Source: Sepiola atlantica (Eukaryota; Mollusca; Cephalopoda; Sepiida; Sepiolidae). From it: a stretch of 64,000 bases of DNA. Shown piece by piece: positions 29,660-40,547 of this stretch. Each line of letters starts with the position of its first letter. The first letter of the stretch is position 1. Position numbers and translations under genes: made by a program. The notes under the pieces were generated by a model. It saw only the letters and a list, made by a program, of their open reading frames with translations. It ran no database searches and was not told where the DNA came from. Location of the stretch: assembly GCA_963556195.1 (NCBI GenBank), contig OY744525.1:44228148-44292147 (forward strand). Reading direction: 5' to 3'.

Positions 29660-30889
29660 TGTTGATGTTATATCTTTAAGCTTAGAATGTTATTCGTATA
29701 CAGCCACGGTAGATAACCTAACATGTCTTTGTTTTTTTGCTAATAAAATAAATATTGGATGCGAAATGAAGAGACAAAGCTGTATGGGGGCCACCACTGC
29801 ACAAAAATCATTCTAATCTGTGCACCCGGCCCCCGGAAACTAACAGACACCTGCATCTACCCATTGTAAAAAGTGAATTCTACAAGGAAGCATTTGAAAT
29901 GCGTATTACTTCATTAAGCACTGACAAGAAAATTAAGTCCTTTGGAAATAAGTAAGATTATAATAGCTTCATATTGGCTATAATTTTGAAAAGATTGTTC
30001 GAACAATTAAAGTACTTATTCATATAAGGCTTCTTCCATCGGCGGTTTGTTAAAGAGGTTAATTCATTATTAATGATAATTAGTTTGACGCCTCCTTAAA
30101 AAAAAAATTCACGAAATCAGAAAATTCTTCACAAAAGATGGTGTCTTGCCTGAAAGTGATTTAACAATATGAGCCATAATTGCAAAACCATATAATAATT
30201 GACATAGTTTATTAGATGGCTTAAACAATTTCGCTTTTCTTTTATTCTGTATTTTCAAGAGATTTATTTATTTATTTTTGTTTTTTTGTTTAATGATTTT
30301 CTTAGAGAGTCCATTAGACAAAGGCCATTGAATGTATTGACCAAATACTTAAATGAAAAAAAAGTTTGCCCTCCCCTAAAAAACTTTTTGAATAATAGAA
30401 CCTGGCTACATCCGCCACTTTATAATAAAGACCAATGTGTATTTATTTGAATAAAGTGTGTATGTGGGATATGCTCTTGTCAGGTATATGTCCATGAAAT
30501 GTATACAGATGCCTAATCTAAAGTTTAGACTTGGCGGGTGTTGGCCGCCATAAAAGTTGACTGACTGATTGACTTGGTCGAGTGTGGGTTAGGGTTAGAC
30601 CTTGATTAATGATGCACTTAGTGTCGACCACGAAAAAGTGTTGGCCAATGAAGGGCATCCTATGTAAAACCTTTGCATCAAACCTTCATGGATATTTACA
30701 TACGTGCAGCTAGCCAGCTACCTGGACGGTGGCGGATGATGACCCTTAACCTGCACGTTAATAATAAATAAAAAAAATGATGAAGAAGAAAAAGAAGATA
30801 AATGAATATACTCATGCAAAAGTTAGCGAGTAAAACACATGCTTTTTTCTAGCCACCTCAGACGAAATCATTTCAAGTGGTGAGGGGAA
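29660..30889. other. No recognised gene; possible decayed LINE 3' UTR at 30,430-30,760
   Basis: The part with TTGGCCAATGAAGGGCATCC near 30,640 has the feel of a LINE 3' UTR but no coding part is attached. A-rich stretch at 30,770-30,800. Confidence 0.35.
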
Positions 30890-31165
30890 ACAAGAAAACA
30901 AATAGCAAGTCAGACAACCACCTCAGACTTACCCTGCCACCTGAAATGAATTCGGAAAGAGATCCTCCACTGTATAATAAAAAGTCAACGGTGGATGTTT
31001 TTTTTTTCTTTAGGTCATCAGAAATGATAAAAATAATTTATATGTGAAAAATTAAATTACTTATGTAATTCTATGATTTTATATGAATACTTTAGTAATA
31101 TACCTAGATAAATAGTGAGTGAGAACACTGGCAAAGCATAATTTTTGTTGTTGTCATTTTTGAAG
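30890..31165 (+). repeat. Interspersed repeat family L, copy 1
   Basis: Same-orientation match to 38,405-38,635: AACAAATAGCAAGTCAGAC, TCTGAAATGAATTC-like, AATAAAAAGTCAAC, ATTCTATGATTTT and ACACTGG(C/T). The copies are close enough to align almost base by base. Confidence 0.7.
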
Positions 31166-31274
31166 GAGGGCATACACTAGTATTTTATCATTCTTAACTT
31201 GAAAGTAAGTTTGTCTGAAAGTGAATTAACAATATCACAAGTTATTCGTATAATTAAAAAATATCTTAGTATAA

Positions 31275-32200
31275 TAGAGAGTTTTTTTTTTTCACTAAGG
31301 CCCGTGGGCCATGCGAGGATAAGGGTTATAGACATTGTCAGTTGAGAGATGAACAACACCATGAGAGGATTGATAAACAATGAGTGAAAAGAGGAAAATT
31401 TGATTATCCAAGAGGACGACTCAACAAGTACTTGTTAACATTGGACTTGAAGACGGCCATGTTGTAGTCAGTTGAGAAGCAGCCCCGTGATATTTTGTTC
31501 CACAGATGGGATGCTCTAAGAAAGAACTTTGCTCATAGAAGTTTCGTTTGGTTTTGGATACACAGCGAATGAAAAGAAAGTGCTTTGCTGTGGCTGTAGC
31601 CAGACGAATTTCTGCTGTTTCAAAAGGGAACCAACACGTACCATAAATAGAATGATAGAGTAGAGAGGCTAGCAACGTCTCTTTTGCCAGAAAGGAACTT
31701 TAGGGAAGAAAGGAGATCCTCCTCCTATTAGAGTGCGAAGTCGATTTTGCAGTACCTCCCCAGCAATACTTCATCTTAGGATATATCTGGCTCTTATACA
31801 GGTGGAGGATAGTTTCATGAGTGAGGTATTTTCTGGAGCATTAGAATGATCCACTCATTTTTCCAGCAACCTTAGCAACAGTCTTCGATTTCGGGTCTGG
31901 AGTGAAAGTCAGTCCTAGGTGCTTATCAAAGAAGAAGGGAGTTTCCTCAAGGATGGAGCCATTCATTTCAACTGGGGAAAAATAAGGACCCAATTGTCGG
32001 CGGTGAAAAGAAAAGAGCTTATTTTTAGAGGTGTTAAAAGTAGCAAGCCACTTTTTCATCCATTGCACCACATACACCAAGTCAGAGAAGAGAGAGAGAG
32101 AGAGAGAGTCAGAAAGATTTTGATCATCAACGCTATTTGAAGTGCTGCCATAGATGGTTGTGTTGTCTACATAGATGTCAATGAATGATCTCATGATATG
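31275..32200 (-). pseudogene. Non-LTR retrotransposon reverse transcriptase, frameshifted relic
   Basis: Minus strand: the upstream part (32,194-31,841) keeps 117 codons in one frame with YVDNTTIYGS, YVVQWMKKWLATFNTSKNK, FHRRQLGPYFSPVEMNGSI and LGLTFTPD, the palm region from the catalytic box to the motif after it. The active-site box, usually [YF]-x-D-D, reads Y-V-D-N, so the second aspartate is lost. Further parts in shifted frames include LQNRLRTLIG, TAEIRLATATAKH and YNMAVFKSNVNKYL. A 3' UTR with GCGAGGATAAGGGTT follows at about 31,313-31,327. Non-functional. Confidence 0.85.
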
Positions 32201-32640
32201 TATGGAGTACTGTTGTCATATTTGGGCTGGTGAATCTCTGCTGCAGATGAGAGATGTTCGGCCAAGTGAAAGAGAAGAGGCACAGAAGAAAATGAAAATA
32301 TCTCTGATCGTGAGTTAGGCCACCTAGAAATTGTTTTTTGTTTGAAATAAAACAAAGGATTGTGTTCATTGGACTTATGTTTTGATTTGGTCGGGCAAAA
32401 GTGTTTCAGATGCAAGTCTGTTGTTCAGAAAACGAGTACCATTTGTAACCTCTAAAAAAATAAACTTCTGTTAATTGTTTTTAAACTGGAGTTGTGGTTT
32501 TATTTGGAGAGAGAGTTCCTTTGTTGCAGCACTGACTGCATCGAACAACAACTTTCGATCGACACAACGAGCAGGACAATCATGGCCTGTGCAGTGGACA
32601 CACACATGAACGTACATAAATGTCTTATATTATTTACACC
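32201..32640. other. Flank of the LINE relic, no clear feature
   Basis: Minus-strand frames at 32,178-32,415 may be further LINE-derived sequence but show no motif. Confidence 0.35.
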
Positions 32641-32643
32641 ATG

Positions 32644-32681
<38 letters not shown>

Positions 32682-32823
32682 CAAACCTATCTTTGATATT
32701 TTCCGGTTTATTTTTGGGGGCTTACGTTCGGTGTATCAATTTCATGCCTGCTCCTATGTGTTGATAGGTTGGGTTGTGTTTATTTATACTTATATATATT
32801 TACATACATAATTGTATGCATGC

Positions 32824-32854
<31 letters not shown>

Positions 32855-32898
32855 GGAAGATATATATATATATATATATATATATCTTCCACTTTATG
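32641..32898. repeat. (TA)n tracts, including one inside a small palindrome
   Basis: (TA)n at 32,648-32,676, 32,826-32,850 and 32,860-32,885. The last is bounded by TAAAGTGGAAGATA on the left and its reverse complement on the right, a 16-bp palindrome with a (TA)n centre. Confidence 0.9.
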
Positions 32899-32899
32899 T

Positions 32900-33181
32900 G
32901 TGCTTATCCTGGATAGTTTCTCTGTCTTCTTCCCTCTTATTGCCTTCACTCCCTCCACCTCCCCTATACTAGCTCGGTAGGTGCAAAAAAGAAAAAGAAA
33001 AAGAAAATAAGTAAAAATAAAAAAAAAGAATAAGAAAAAAGAAATAAAGAAGTATATATCACCAACTTGTCAAATCATATTTCAATGTCCCTAAAAGTCT
33101 TCTCATAGGGTCCAATCGGATTATCTTTTCCTTCTGCCATATGTGTGCCTTTAAAATAAAATTGTTTCCGAATCTTCACTT
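32900..33181. other. No recognised gene; purine-rich run
   Basis: A/G-rich stretch at 32,985-33,050. Confidence 0.4.
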
Positions 33182-33221
33182 TTTTTGAAGACGTTCGTTA
33201 ATACGAACGAAACCGGTCAAA
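33182..33221 (+). ncRNA. Hammerhead-like motif (SINE tail, one extra base, C3 changed)
   Basis: TTT, TTGAAGA (first base T for C), an extra C, stem II GTTCG/CGAAC with loop TTAATA, GAAA, AC/GT stem III with a CG loop, the triplet GTC at 33,216-33,218 and AAA, which pairs with TTT. The perfect stem II shows selection or youth of the hairpin, but the core change should block cleavage. Confidence 0.45.
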
Positions 33222-33344
33222 TCTCTCGTTTTTTGTTTTTCTCCTGCATTTTAACCTGTTTTCCGTTTGTCTTTTTTCACACATATATATATATATACAG
33301 TATATAATTTACTTTAATACCCAATTCAATTTACACTATATGCA

Positions 33345-33945
33345 ACATCTATTATTATACTAGAGCTGAGTTAATCAACGTTTTTTTCTCTAAGGTTTTG
33401 TCTTTTATATTTTAATCATACAAAATGCATGCTAAAATATTCCTCAGTTTTGGGATTGAGTTATGCTTAAAGAAAACTTCCATTTTAATTATTCTAATTA
33501 GCTGTAATTTGCAATTAACTCATCAAATGACCCATATCTTTCTAGCTTTCTATCTATCACTTTCATCCTCTCTCGCTGTATGTTGTTTGACCCCAACTCA
33601 CTCTTTTTTTATATGTCGTCAATTACTCTTGCTTCCGTCTCTCTCCTTCTCTCTTTGTTTTCATTAACAGTCGAAGGTAATAAAGAAAAGAAAGAATTAA
33701 ACAATTGGAATAAAACAATAGGGGGTATCTCCACAATTATTAATACTATTTAATCCATAGCTAGAGCAAAAAGAAAGATAAAGAAAGAGAGAGAGGGGGC
33801 GTATAGTGAACAGAAAGACTCATTTTGGGTTTTGTTCAGTTTTTATATTTAACTGGCTTTGCAAACTCACGTTTTCCTGATTCAAGTAATTTAACCTTAG
33901 CTCAATGGGTGACCCAACCGGTCACATTTTTTTCTAGTACATATA
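33345..33945 (+). repeat. Interspersed repeat family G, copy 1 (about 600 bp)
   Basis: Co-linear with 62,445-63,045: TTAATCAACGTTT, ATGCTAAAATATTC, TTTTGGGATTG, CTCATCAA(A/C)TGACCCAT, TGTATGTTGTTTGA, TAATACTATTTAA and GGGTGACCCAAC-like end. A partial reverse copy lies at 10,495-10,628. No coding capacity or tRNA head was recognised. Confidence 0.75.
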
Positions 33946-33949
33946 TTAC

Positions 33950-34386
33950 TCTATGTAGTGCGTTGTGTCAGTATATCTACTTTATTAATTTATTTCCTAC
34001 ATTTTTGTCACATTTTTCTTCATAAGTACGTGTGTATGTATGCTTGCCTCGCTATACAAATGATTGTGTATATTGTTAGATCATGCATGACAAAACTTCA
34101 ATATAATTTTCAAAATAACGGTGATTAATATCAATACCAATGCAATTTGCCAGTAAAATTTCTGCCATCCAACATTTTCCAATTTAAATGTTAATTTCAT
34201 TCATAAATATGATGGCAGATATACTGACTTAAAATTGTAAGAAAAAAAACTTCTCAAAGGTTGAAATAGAATTAAAGAAGTAATGAAATCAAATTTAGGG
34301 TTTAATCACAAATTTTATTAAATTTAATATCATGAGAATTTGATTCAAATGCTTTAACAGATGTGCTCGATCGTACTTAAGTCTAT
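33950..34386. other. AT-rich DNA, no gene seen
   Basis: Nothing recognised. Confidence 0.45.
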
Positions 34387-34475
34387 ACTACTCTCTCTCT
34401 CTCTCTTTCTCCGTATATCTCTCTTTCTATCTCTCTCTATCTCTCTTTCTATCTCTCTCTCTCTCTCTCTCTTAT
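34387..34475. repeat. (CT)n/(TATC)n tract
   Basis: Pyrimidine-rich tract of CT units with TATC interruptions. Confidence 0.95.
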
Positions 34476-34479
34476 CCTC

Positions 34480-34850
34480 CCCCTTTTTCACACGATGGAT
34501 ATATCCTTAATTAGATACAATAAAAGATAGAAAAGTTTTTTTTAAATATTAAAGTGCATTTATATCGTCAGAAGCAAAATTCCTAAATTGTCACAACTTT
34601 CAAGGACTCTTTTTCACTTAGGGAGTAACATATTTTCCAGATACTTGACAATGTTACTTAGTGAACTTTCATATTTTTAATACAAGAAAAATTATTGAAA
34701 AAAATATTTAGATCCTTTAGTATATAAAGTTTTGTGTTCTCTTTTGAAAAAATAAAATTATACCAGATGATCTCACAAAACTTGAAAATATATTTATGCT
34801 TTAAGTTTTAAGAGCAAAAAAATCATTATTTCCATTTTTTATGCAGTTAA
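34480..34850. other. AT-rich DNA, no gene seen
   Basis: Nothing recognised. Confidence 0.45.
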
Positions 34851-34854
34851 GTCT

Positions 34855-35885
34855 TAAAAAGCATTTACGTTGGTCAGTCACGCTTAAGTTTAAAATAGTT
34901 GTTTTTGTTGGTCAGTCACACTTAAGTTTGAAATAACATTTTCGTTGTTCAGTCACACTAAAGTTTAAAATAGCATTTTTGTTTTTCAATCACACTTAAG
35001 TTTGAAATAACATTTTCGTTGTTCAGTCACACTAAAGTTTAAAATAGCATTTTTGTTTTTCAATCACACTTAAGTTTGAAATAACATTTTTGTAGGTCAG
35101 TCACACTTAAGTTTGAAATAGCATTTTCGTTGGTCAGTCACACTTAAGTTTGAAATAGCATTTTCGTTGGTCAGTCATGCTTAAGTTTAAAATAGTTTTT
35201 TTTGTTGGTCAATCACACATAAGTTTAAAATAACATTTTCGTTGTTCAGTCACACTTAAGTTTGAAATAACATTTTTGTAGGTCAGTCACACTTAAGTTT
35301 GAAATAGCATTTTCGTTGGTGAGTAACACTTAAGTTTAAAATAGCATTTTCGTTGTTCAGTCACACTTAAGTTTGAAATAACATTTTTGTAGGTCAGTCA
35401 CACTTAAATTTGAAATAGCATTTTCGTTGGTCAGTCACACTTAAGTTTAAAATAGCATTTTCGTTGGTCAGTCACACTTAAGTTTGAAATAACATTTTTG
35501 TAGGTCAGTCACACTTAAGTTTGAAATAACATTTTTGTAGGTCAGTCACACTTAAGTTTGAAATAGCATTTTCGTTGGTCAGTCACACTTAAATTTGAAA
35601 TAGCATTTTCGTTGGTCAGTCACACTTAAGTTTGAAATAACATTTTTGTAGGTCAGTCACACTTAAATTTGAAATAGCATTTTCGTTGGTCAGTCACACT
35701 TAAGTTTGAAATAACATTTTTGTAGGTCAGTCACACTTAAATCTGAAATAGCATTTTTGTTGTTCAGTCACACTTAAGTTTGAAATAACATTTTTTTAGG
35801 TCAGTCACACTTAAATTTGAAATAGCATTTTCGTTGGTCAGTCACACTTAAGTTAAAAATAGCATTTTCATCACGCTACACACAA
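34855..35885 (-). repeat. 37-bp satellite S37, main array
   Basis: About 27 tandem units of about 37 bp, core TTTGAAATAGCATTTTCGTT then GGTCAGTCACACTTAAG on the plus strand. Two monomer variants alternate: one with TAGCATTTTCGTTGGTCAG and one with TAACATTTTTGTAGGTCAG, giving a higher-order pattern of two to three units. The right end (35,855-35,890) leads into ATTTTCATCACGCTACACAC, a diverged form of the flank shared with the other S37 loci. It is the best preserved S37 array. Confidence 0.95.
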
Positions 35886-35889
35886 ACCG

Positions 35890-36440
35890 AATGGAAGTAT
35901 TTTAAGAATATATCGTTTTAGTTATAAATTGGTAAAAAAGACATAATCGTGAATATTCTCGAGTTTCATTGCAGATTGTGTGGCCTTAAACTATAGTTGA
36001 GCTTATGGCTATATCTGACACTTTATAAAAGTTTAACTCGAATACCAAAAGAATACTTGGATTCTGGTGCCTAAAAATTCCAATATATGTGTTTACTTAG
36101 AAAGAAAGAAAGAAAAACTATTTAAAACTCATCGTCATAAGATGTCAATTAGAAATTTCTTGTTAGTGCATTTCTTAAAAATTGCAATCAATCTTTTATA
36201 TTGCTCAATAATTTATTTCATTAAGACTTTCAAACACAGCACTATGTGAACTTAATTGAAATTTAATGAGAAAAAAATTAAAATATCAATTTTCTTGTTC
36301 ATAATTAAAAAGAAAAGTAACATATGAAGTTCTTCTTTCCTTTCTCGGTGTTAATCTATAACTGTCAATTGTCTGGAACGTTTGAAGAGATGATTTAGAT
36401 GTTTTTCTTCAGACAGTTCTACTCTTCAATGTTCATATTT
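35890..36440. other. AT-rich DNA, no gene seen
   Basis: Nothing recognised. Confidence 0.45.
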
Positions 36441-36445
36441 ATAGC

Positions 36446-36925
36446 AGATTCCCTTGGCACAGCGCTCTCAATGATATCGTCCGACGGGCCCTAGACATCG
36501 CTGGCTTCCTCGAACTAGTTGGGCTCGACAGAGAGAATGGCAAACAGCCCGATGGCCTGACAGTGTTTCCCTTTTCAAACAGCAAGTCACTTATATGGGA
36601 TGCGACTTGTGTGAACACTTTTAAGCCCTCACCAGCGACAGAATCGTCAGCGTCAGCAGAGAATCGCAAACAATCAAAATATGCCCATCTTCTCAGCAAA
36701 TTTGTGTTCCAACCGATCGCCGTGGAGACGAGTGGAGCGATACGTCCCACCATTCTGAGACTTCCTCAACACCCTTGGTCTGTTAATGACGCACCACACT
36801 GGGGACCATCTTGAATTGACTTGGCTTTATGAGCACCTCTCCATCACACTATTCGTGAAAACGTATTAAGACTGCTCTCAACCTCGCAAGCCAGCAGGAG
36901 ATCCGATGAAATTTCCTAGTACTTG
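36446..36925 (+). pseudogene. Non-LTR element C-terminal endonuclease-like domain, relic
   Basis: The plus-strand frame from 36,446 reads RFPWHSALNDIVRRALDIAG, GKQPDGLTVFPFS, LIWDATCVNTF, KQSKYAHL and FQPIAVETSGAI, then shifts frame near 36,765 to continue FLNTLGLLMTHHTGD and LYEHLSI. The RHxxLNDxV, K-R-P-D-G and W-D-[VA]-T-x-V-D-T order matches a domain found after the reverse transcriptase in several invertebrate retroelements, and P-D...D spacing suggests a restriction-like endonuclease (inference). Here K-R-P-D-G is KQPDG and the frame is broken, so it is dead. Confidence 0.6.
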
Positions 36926-37095
36926 CATATTAGTTTTGAAAAAAGACATTTTATTAATTAACTATTATTTGCCTCTCTGTTAGTTAATAAATTAGACGGC
37001 AATTTTAATAGTTTCAATATCTTTTCATAAAGAAAACTATTGTTTATTTTGTTTTGTTTGTTTCATTTAAACCTAATGTCTTTTACATTAAAATA
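36926..37095. other. No recognised feature
   Basis: AT-rich. Confidence 0.4.
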
Positions 37096-37097
37096 TC

Positions 37098-37230
37098 GTC
37101 TCTATATATAAAATAGTAACTCTGTGTGTGTGTCTGCCTGATCTTTGTGTCTTATGTTCACCCAAACCGCTCGACAGAATTGCTTGAAAATTGGCATGTG
37201 GACTACTGACCTCTCAGTGAAGGTCATAGG
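37098..37230 (+). mobile_element. Possible Helitron-like 5' end
   Basis: TCTCTATATATAAAATAGTA, then TGTGTGTGTGTCTGCCTG and ACCGCTCGACAGAATTGC resemble the 5' starts of Helitron-related repeats in invertebrates, where TC begins the element and a conserved ...CCG...GCTTGAAA phrase follows. No hairpin or CTAG/CTRR 3' end was identified, so this is tentative. Confidence 0.35.
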
Positions 37231-37335
37231 CTATATAAGAAATGTATAACTTCAACGCTGTAAATATGTATCATATGTAAATATGTGTCCGTCCCGTCAC
37301 ACAAAATCTGCACGATGAACAAGGGAAGGGAGATT

Positions 37336-37337
<2 letters not shown>

Positions 37338-37390
<53 letters not shown>

Positions 37391-37402
37391 ACAACAACAA
37401 CA
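37338..37402. repeat. (ATC)n then (AAC)n trinucleotide repeat
   Basis: About 17 ATC units and five AAC units. On the minus strand it yields a poly-Met run in a 98-codon frame, an artefact. Confidence 0.95.
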
Positions 37403-37491
37403 ACCAGTTTATTTGTTGAATCAGACCACAATTAATCCTCTGATGAGGGTGGGGCCTGATGATTGTCCAGTCTCGATCTAAGTCTTCCCCT

Positions 37492-37978
37492 CTATTCTTG
37501 TCTTTGGTGAGGCTCGACAAAATCTATACCCAAGGCTCTCCTACCACGTTTGATCACGTCCTCCCAAGACAATTTGTGTCTGCCAGAGGTGGTCTTCTCT
37601 GCTGGCATGTTCAACTGCCCTAACCAACGCAGTCTGCTCTTCTGCATGATGTCCACGAGGCTTTCCAAGTTGACTTGCACGAGCAGAGACCCAAAAGGCA
37701 TGCTCTGTTCAGGCCTCATCATACAGATCCATCTGACCATTGCCTTGTCATTACGGTGCAGTTTCTTTAGTATGCCGGCAGAGACAGCCCAGGTTGTGGA
37801 GCCATACACCAGTACACTTCTGACACATGAGGAGTATACACGACCTCTCATAGCTGCTGGCAGGTGTCTGTTTGTCAAAATTGGTAGCAACTCTCTAAAC
37901 TGTCTCCAAGCAGACTTGCAACGTGTAGCTGCTGCGAGTTCACATCCTCCACTTGATGATAGCACGTGTCCAAGTTAA
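37492..37978 (-). pseudogene. LINE reverse transcriptase ORF, C-terminal relic (best preserved frame)
   Basis: A single 157-codon minus-strand frame: LAAATRCKSAWRQFRELLP, ILTNRHLPAAMRGRVYSSCV, VLVYGSTTWAVS, AMVRWICMMRP, SRLRWLGQLNMP and LSWEDVIKRGRRALGIDFVE. This is the thumb and C-terminal region of a mollusc RTE/jockey-like reverse transcriptase ([YS]-S-S-C-V-R-S-V-x-x-Y-G-x-x-T-W-A). It is 5'-truncated: the palm with the catalytic aspartates is absent. Related to the relic at 19,800-20,245. Confidence 0.85.
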
Positions 37979-38404
37979 CAGAATTCTGTCACTACTTCAA
38001 GCTTGTTGTCACCAGTATCCATCTGCGTCAGTGGTCTGCCATCTATCGGTCTTGCTGCACCGGTGCAACACAAACACTTAAAGTGAGGATCTGTTCTGAG
38101 AGAGCCCTTTATGCCACTGCACTCTTTGTGGACCCATCCTGAACAGTGGATTTATACGTTTTTTCTTTCCTTTTTTTCCTTTTTCAAACTTTCCTGTTTA
38201 CATTTCACTTCCGCTAACGGAAATTGATGTTGAAAAGTTTGACATCATTTTTTTAAATGTCTAACGGCCCCTACCTCCCAATAATCAAGGGGAGAAAATT
38301 AAAGGAAGAAAATAAAAAAGCTAAGTCAACAGTTTGTGTCTTTTTCTTTCATTCAGTTCCTACTTATCCTATTTAAATTTAAAAAAAAAACATTAGAAAG
38401 ACTT
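37979..38404. other. Continuation of LINE-derived DNA, then AT-rich DNA
   Basis: Positions 37,979-38,140 may be the upstream part of the same LINE in broken frames. The rest is unrecognised. Confidence 0.35.
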
Positions 38405-38635
38405 ATATTTGAAAACAAATAGCAAGTCAGACTTACCCCACCGTCTGAAATGAATTCAGAAAGAAATACCCCACTCTAAATAAAAAGTCAACCGTCGATG
38501 TTTTTTTTCTTTCGGTCATCACACATGATTATAATATTTTATCTATGAAAAATTAAATTACTGATGTAATTCTATGATTTTTATATGAATATTAGTGCAA
38601 ACACTGGTGAAGCATACTTTTTCTGTCATTTTTTA
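38405..38635 (+). repeat. Interspersed repeat family L, copy 2
   Basis: Same-orientation match to 30,890-31,165. Confidence 0.7.
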
Positions 38636-38899
38636 CTAGTCCGCTAATATTCTAAGTTGTTCAAACATCATCAGTCAACCTAGTTGTGATTTGAATGAGT
38701 GAAAATAATGTTAACTAGAATTTACCTTAACACATGATGAAAATAGTTCTCTTTTATGGAGAATCTATAAAGATAGATAGAAGTGGGTTGTGGAAGTGAC
38801 GAATTATGAGAAGGCGAAGAGAGAGTATAGAACTTAAGGAAAAAGACGAGTGAGAACAATCTTTTTTTTTACCTTTAAAAAAATAAGAAGATTGGTGAT

Positions 38900-38982
38900 A
38901 GTTAATAATAATAATGATGATAATAATGATGATAATAATGATCATAATAATAATGATAATAATAATGATGATAATAATAAAG
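38900..38982. repeat. (AAT)n/(GAT)n trinucleotide repeat
   Basis: Mixed AAT and GAT units, extending minus-strand Tyr/His and Ile frames artificially. Confidence 0.95.
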
Positions 38983-39184
38983 TTTGAGAAGGATATGGAA
39001 ATGGTTTATGGATGATATTCTCTTACCGTGGAAGGATGAACTGAAAGGCATCTTACCAGTGATCCAGGCTACAAAAGGAAAAGTCAGGCCAGGGCTAGAC
39101 ATTTGAGAATTAAACCACATTAGTATAGATATGAATTCAATATGAGAACTGTTGCTTAAAACATACCACTGAAGAATAAAAAAG

Positions 39185-39345
39185 AAATTAATGTAATCTA
39201 ACCTATATACTTGTCGGATTTTCAAAGTCAGACACAGATAGCATTTAAGCTGACAAATCAAATTTTGCTTTTGACTAGCCAATTTTCCTTTGTTATTCTT
39301 CTAACATGCTATTGCCAATATAATACTGTACTTTGTCGACAGAAA
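39185..39345 (-). repeat. Interspersed repeat family K, copy 2
   Basis: Reverse complement of 29,500-29,655, with matching CTTGTCGGATTTTCAAA and CATTTAAGCTGACAA blocks. Confidence 0.65.
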
Positions 39346-39564
39346 CAGCTGTCCATCTCTCTGACATGTAAGTCAGTAGATAGTGACATCTCTCTATAGC
39401 GATGGCAGTAACCGCCATCGTTGTGGTGTGCAAACAGCTGAAACAGAGTTATACATTTCCCCTTCTCTTCTTGTGATGATAGCAGCTGTCTTCTTCTCTT
39501 CCTGATGACTAATAATAAATTTTTAAAAAAATAAAAAAACGCCGACAATTTGTTGCTTTATTCT

Positions 39565-39660
39565 TTCTCAGTATTTTTTTTTCTAATGGAAATCGCTCCA
39601 GACAAGGCATGAAGCCACTTGATGTAAGGAGCTAAAAAAAAAAGGTAAAAAAACTATCCA
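39565..39660 (+). repeat. Repeat segment N, copy 1
   Basis: TAATGGAAATCGCTCCAGAC, AAGGCATGAAGCCACTTGAT and GTAAGGAGCTAAA match the reverse complement of 60,015-60,095. One frame gives RSRQGMKPLDVRS then a stop, which could be a LINE ORF end. Confidence 0.6.
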
Positions 39661-39664
39661 AACT

Positions 39665-40285
39665 TTAAATGGTAGATTCTGACCCAAAAAACAGCAATTC
39701 TTCCCCCCTTTGTCAGAAACATCGATCATGGAATGTGAGGACTAAAGGACAAAATAAGGGAAGCGAGAGTTATGAGCCTGCCGAAAGTAAACTCAAGGTC
39801 CACTTTCTACTCTCCTTTAATTATTATCTCTCTTAGACCATTTGGAGATAAGAATAATCTCCCTTGATTCGGCGTTGACTATTTAGGTTGAGTTCTGATA
39901 GAAAGTGGAGCTCTTCAATCTCTAACACGAAAGAGATTGTGTTGTTGTATTGATGATAGACGTGTGAAGCTATTGATGAATCTCGCGCACTTTGACAACC
40001 CTGTACCCAGAGTGGGGCTTTGAAACAACGTCCGAGCACAGTCAGCTCAAAGGACAACGAGGCAGACCTTTCTCTCTTCTTCACCATGTCTCATTTCAAA
40101 CTTTCTCTCCGTGCCGTCATATCCTGCCACAGTCCTAATTCTAAAACTTTAAACTTCAAATGGAATTTTCTATTTCTTATTTATACCTTACGTGGAAATT
40201 TCCGATTTCAACCTTACTTTTACACATCATCATATTTTGTTTAACATACTGACATGCGTTGGGCAGAATGAAATATGGTTTAACT
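39665..40285. other. Unique DNA, no recognised gene
   Basis: Frames at 39,833-40,087 (-) and 40,020-40,244 (+) overlap each other and show no domain. Confidence 0.4.
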
Positions 40286-40289
40286 CGGT

Positions 40290-40420
40290 CCTATGAGTTT
40301 CACACTCTCAGGCATTATTTTCTCCTTCAGGAGGGGTGGAGTTGGTTTATTGCCGATCGCCTTAGGCGCCCCTACCAGGGAATGCCAACAGGTTTGTTCT
40401 CGGCTATTTTCGTATCCAAT
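40290..40420 (+). repeat. Interspersed repeat family E, copy 2
   Basis: CTCTCAGGCATTATTTTCTC, TTTATTGCCGATCGCC and CCCCTACCAGGGAATGCCAA, aligned with 5,925-6,030 and 49,345-49,440. Confidence 0.6.
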
Positions 40421-40547
40421 CACTCGCATCTAAATATTGCATCATTATCAGATTTAAAGATTGTAAGAAACACCAACATACACAAATAATCAACAGAAAT
40501 CATATTTACATCTTGGGAAAACAACTTTGTCTTGTTCTTTTGCATTA

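Noticed and set aside
31919..32140. 73-codon plus-strand frame with Glu/Arg run
   Set aside because: Antisense of the reverse transcriptase relic; the run comes from a (GA)n stretch.
34855..35885. CRISPR array
   Set aside because: Regular units of 37 bp but no unique spacers between repeats, no cas genes, and clearly eukaryotic context; it is a satellite.
36439..36753. 104-codon minus-strand frame
   Set aside because: Shadow of the plus-strand endonuclease-domain frame, which has recognisable motifs.
37224..37520. Poly-methionine protein
   Set aside because: (ATC)n trinucleotide repeat read on the minus strand.
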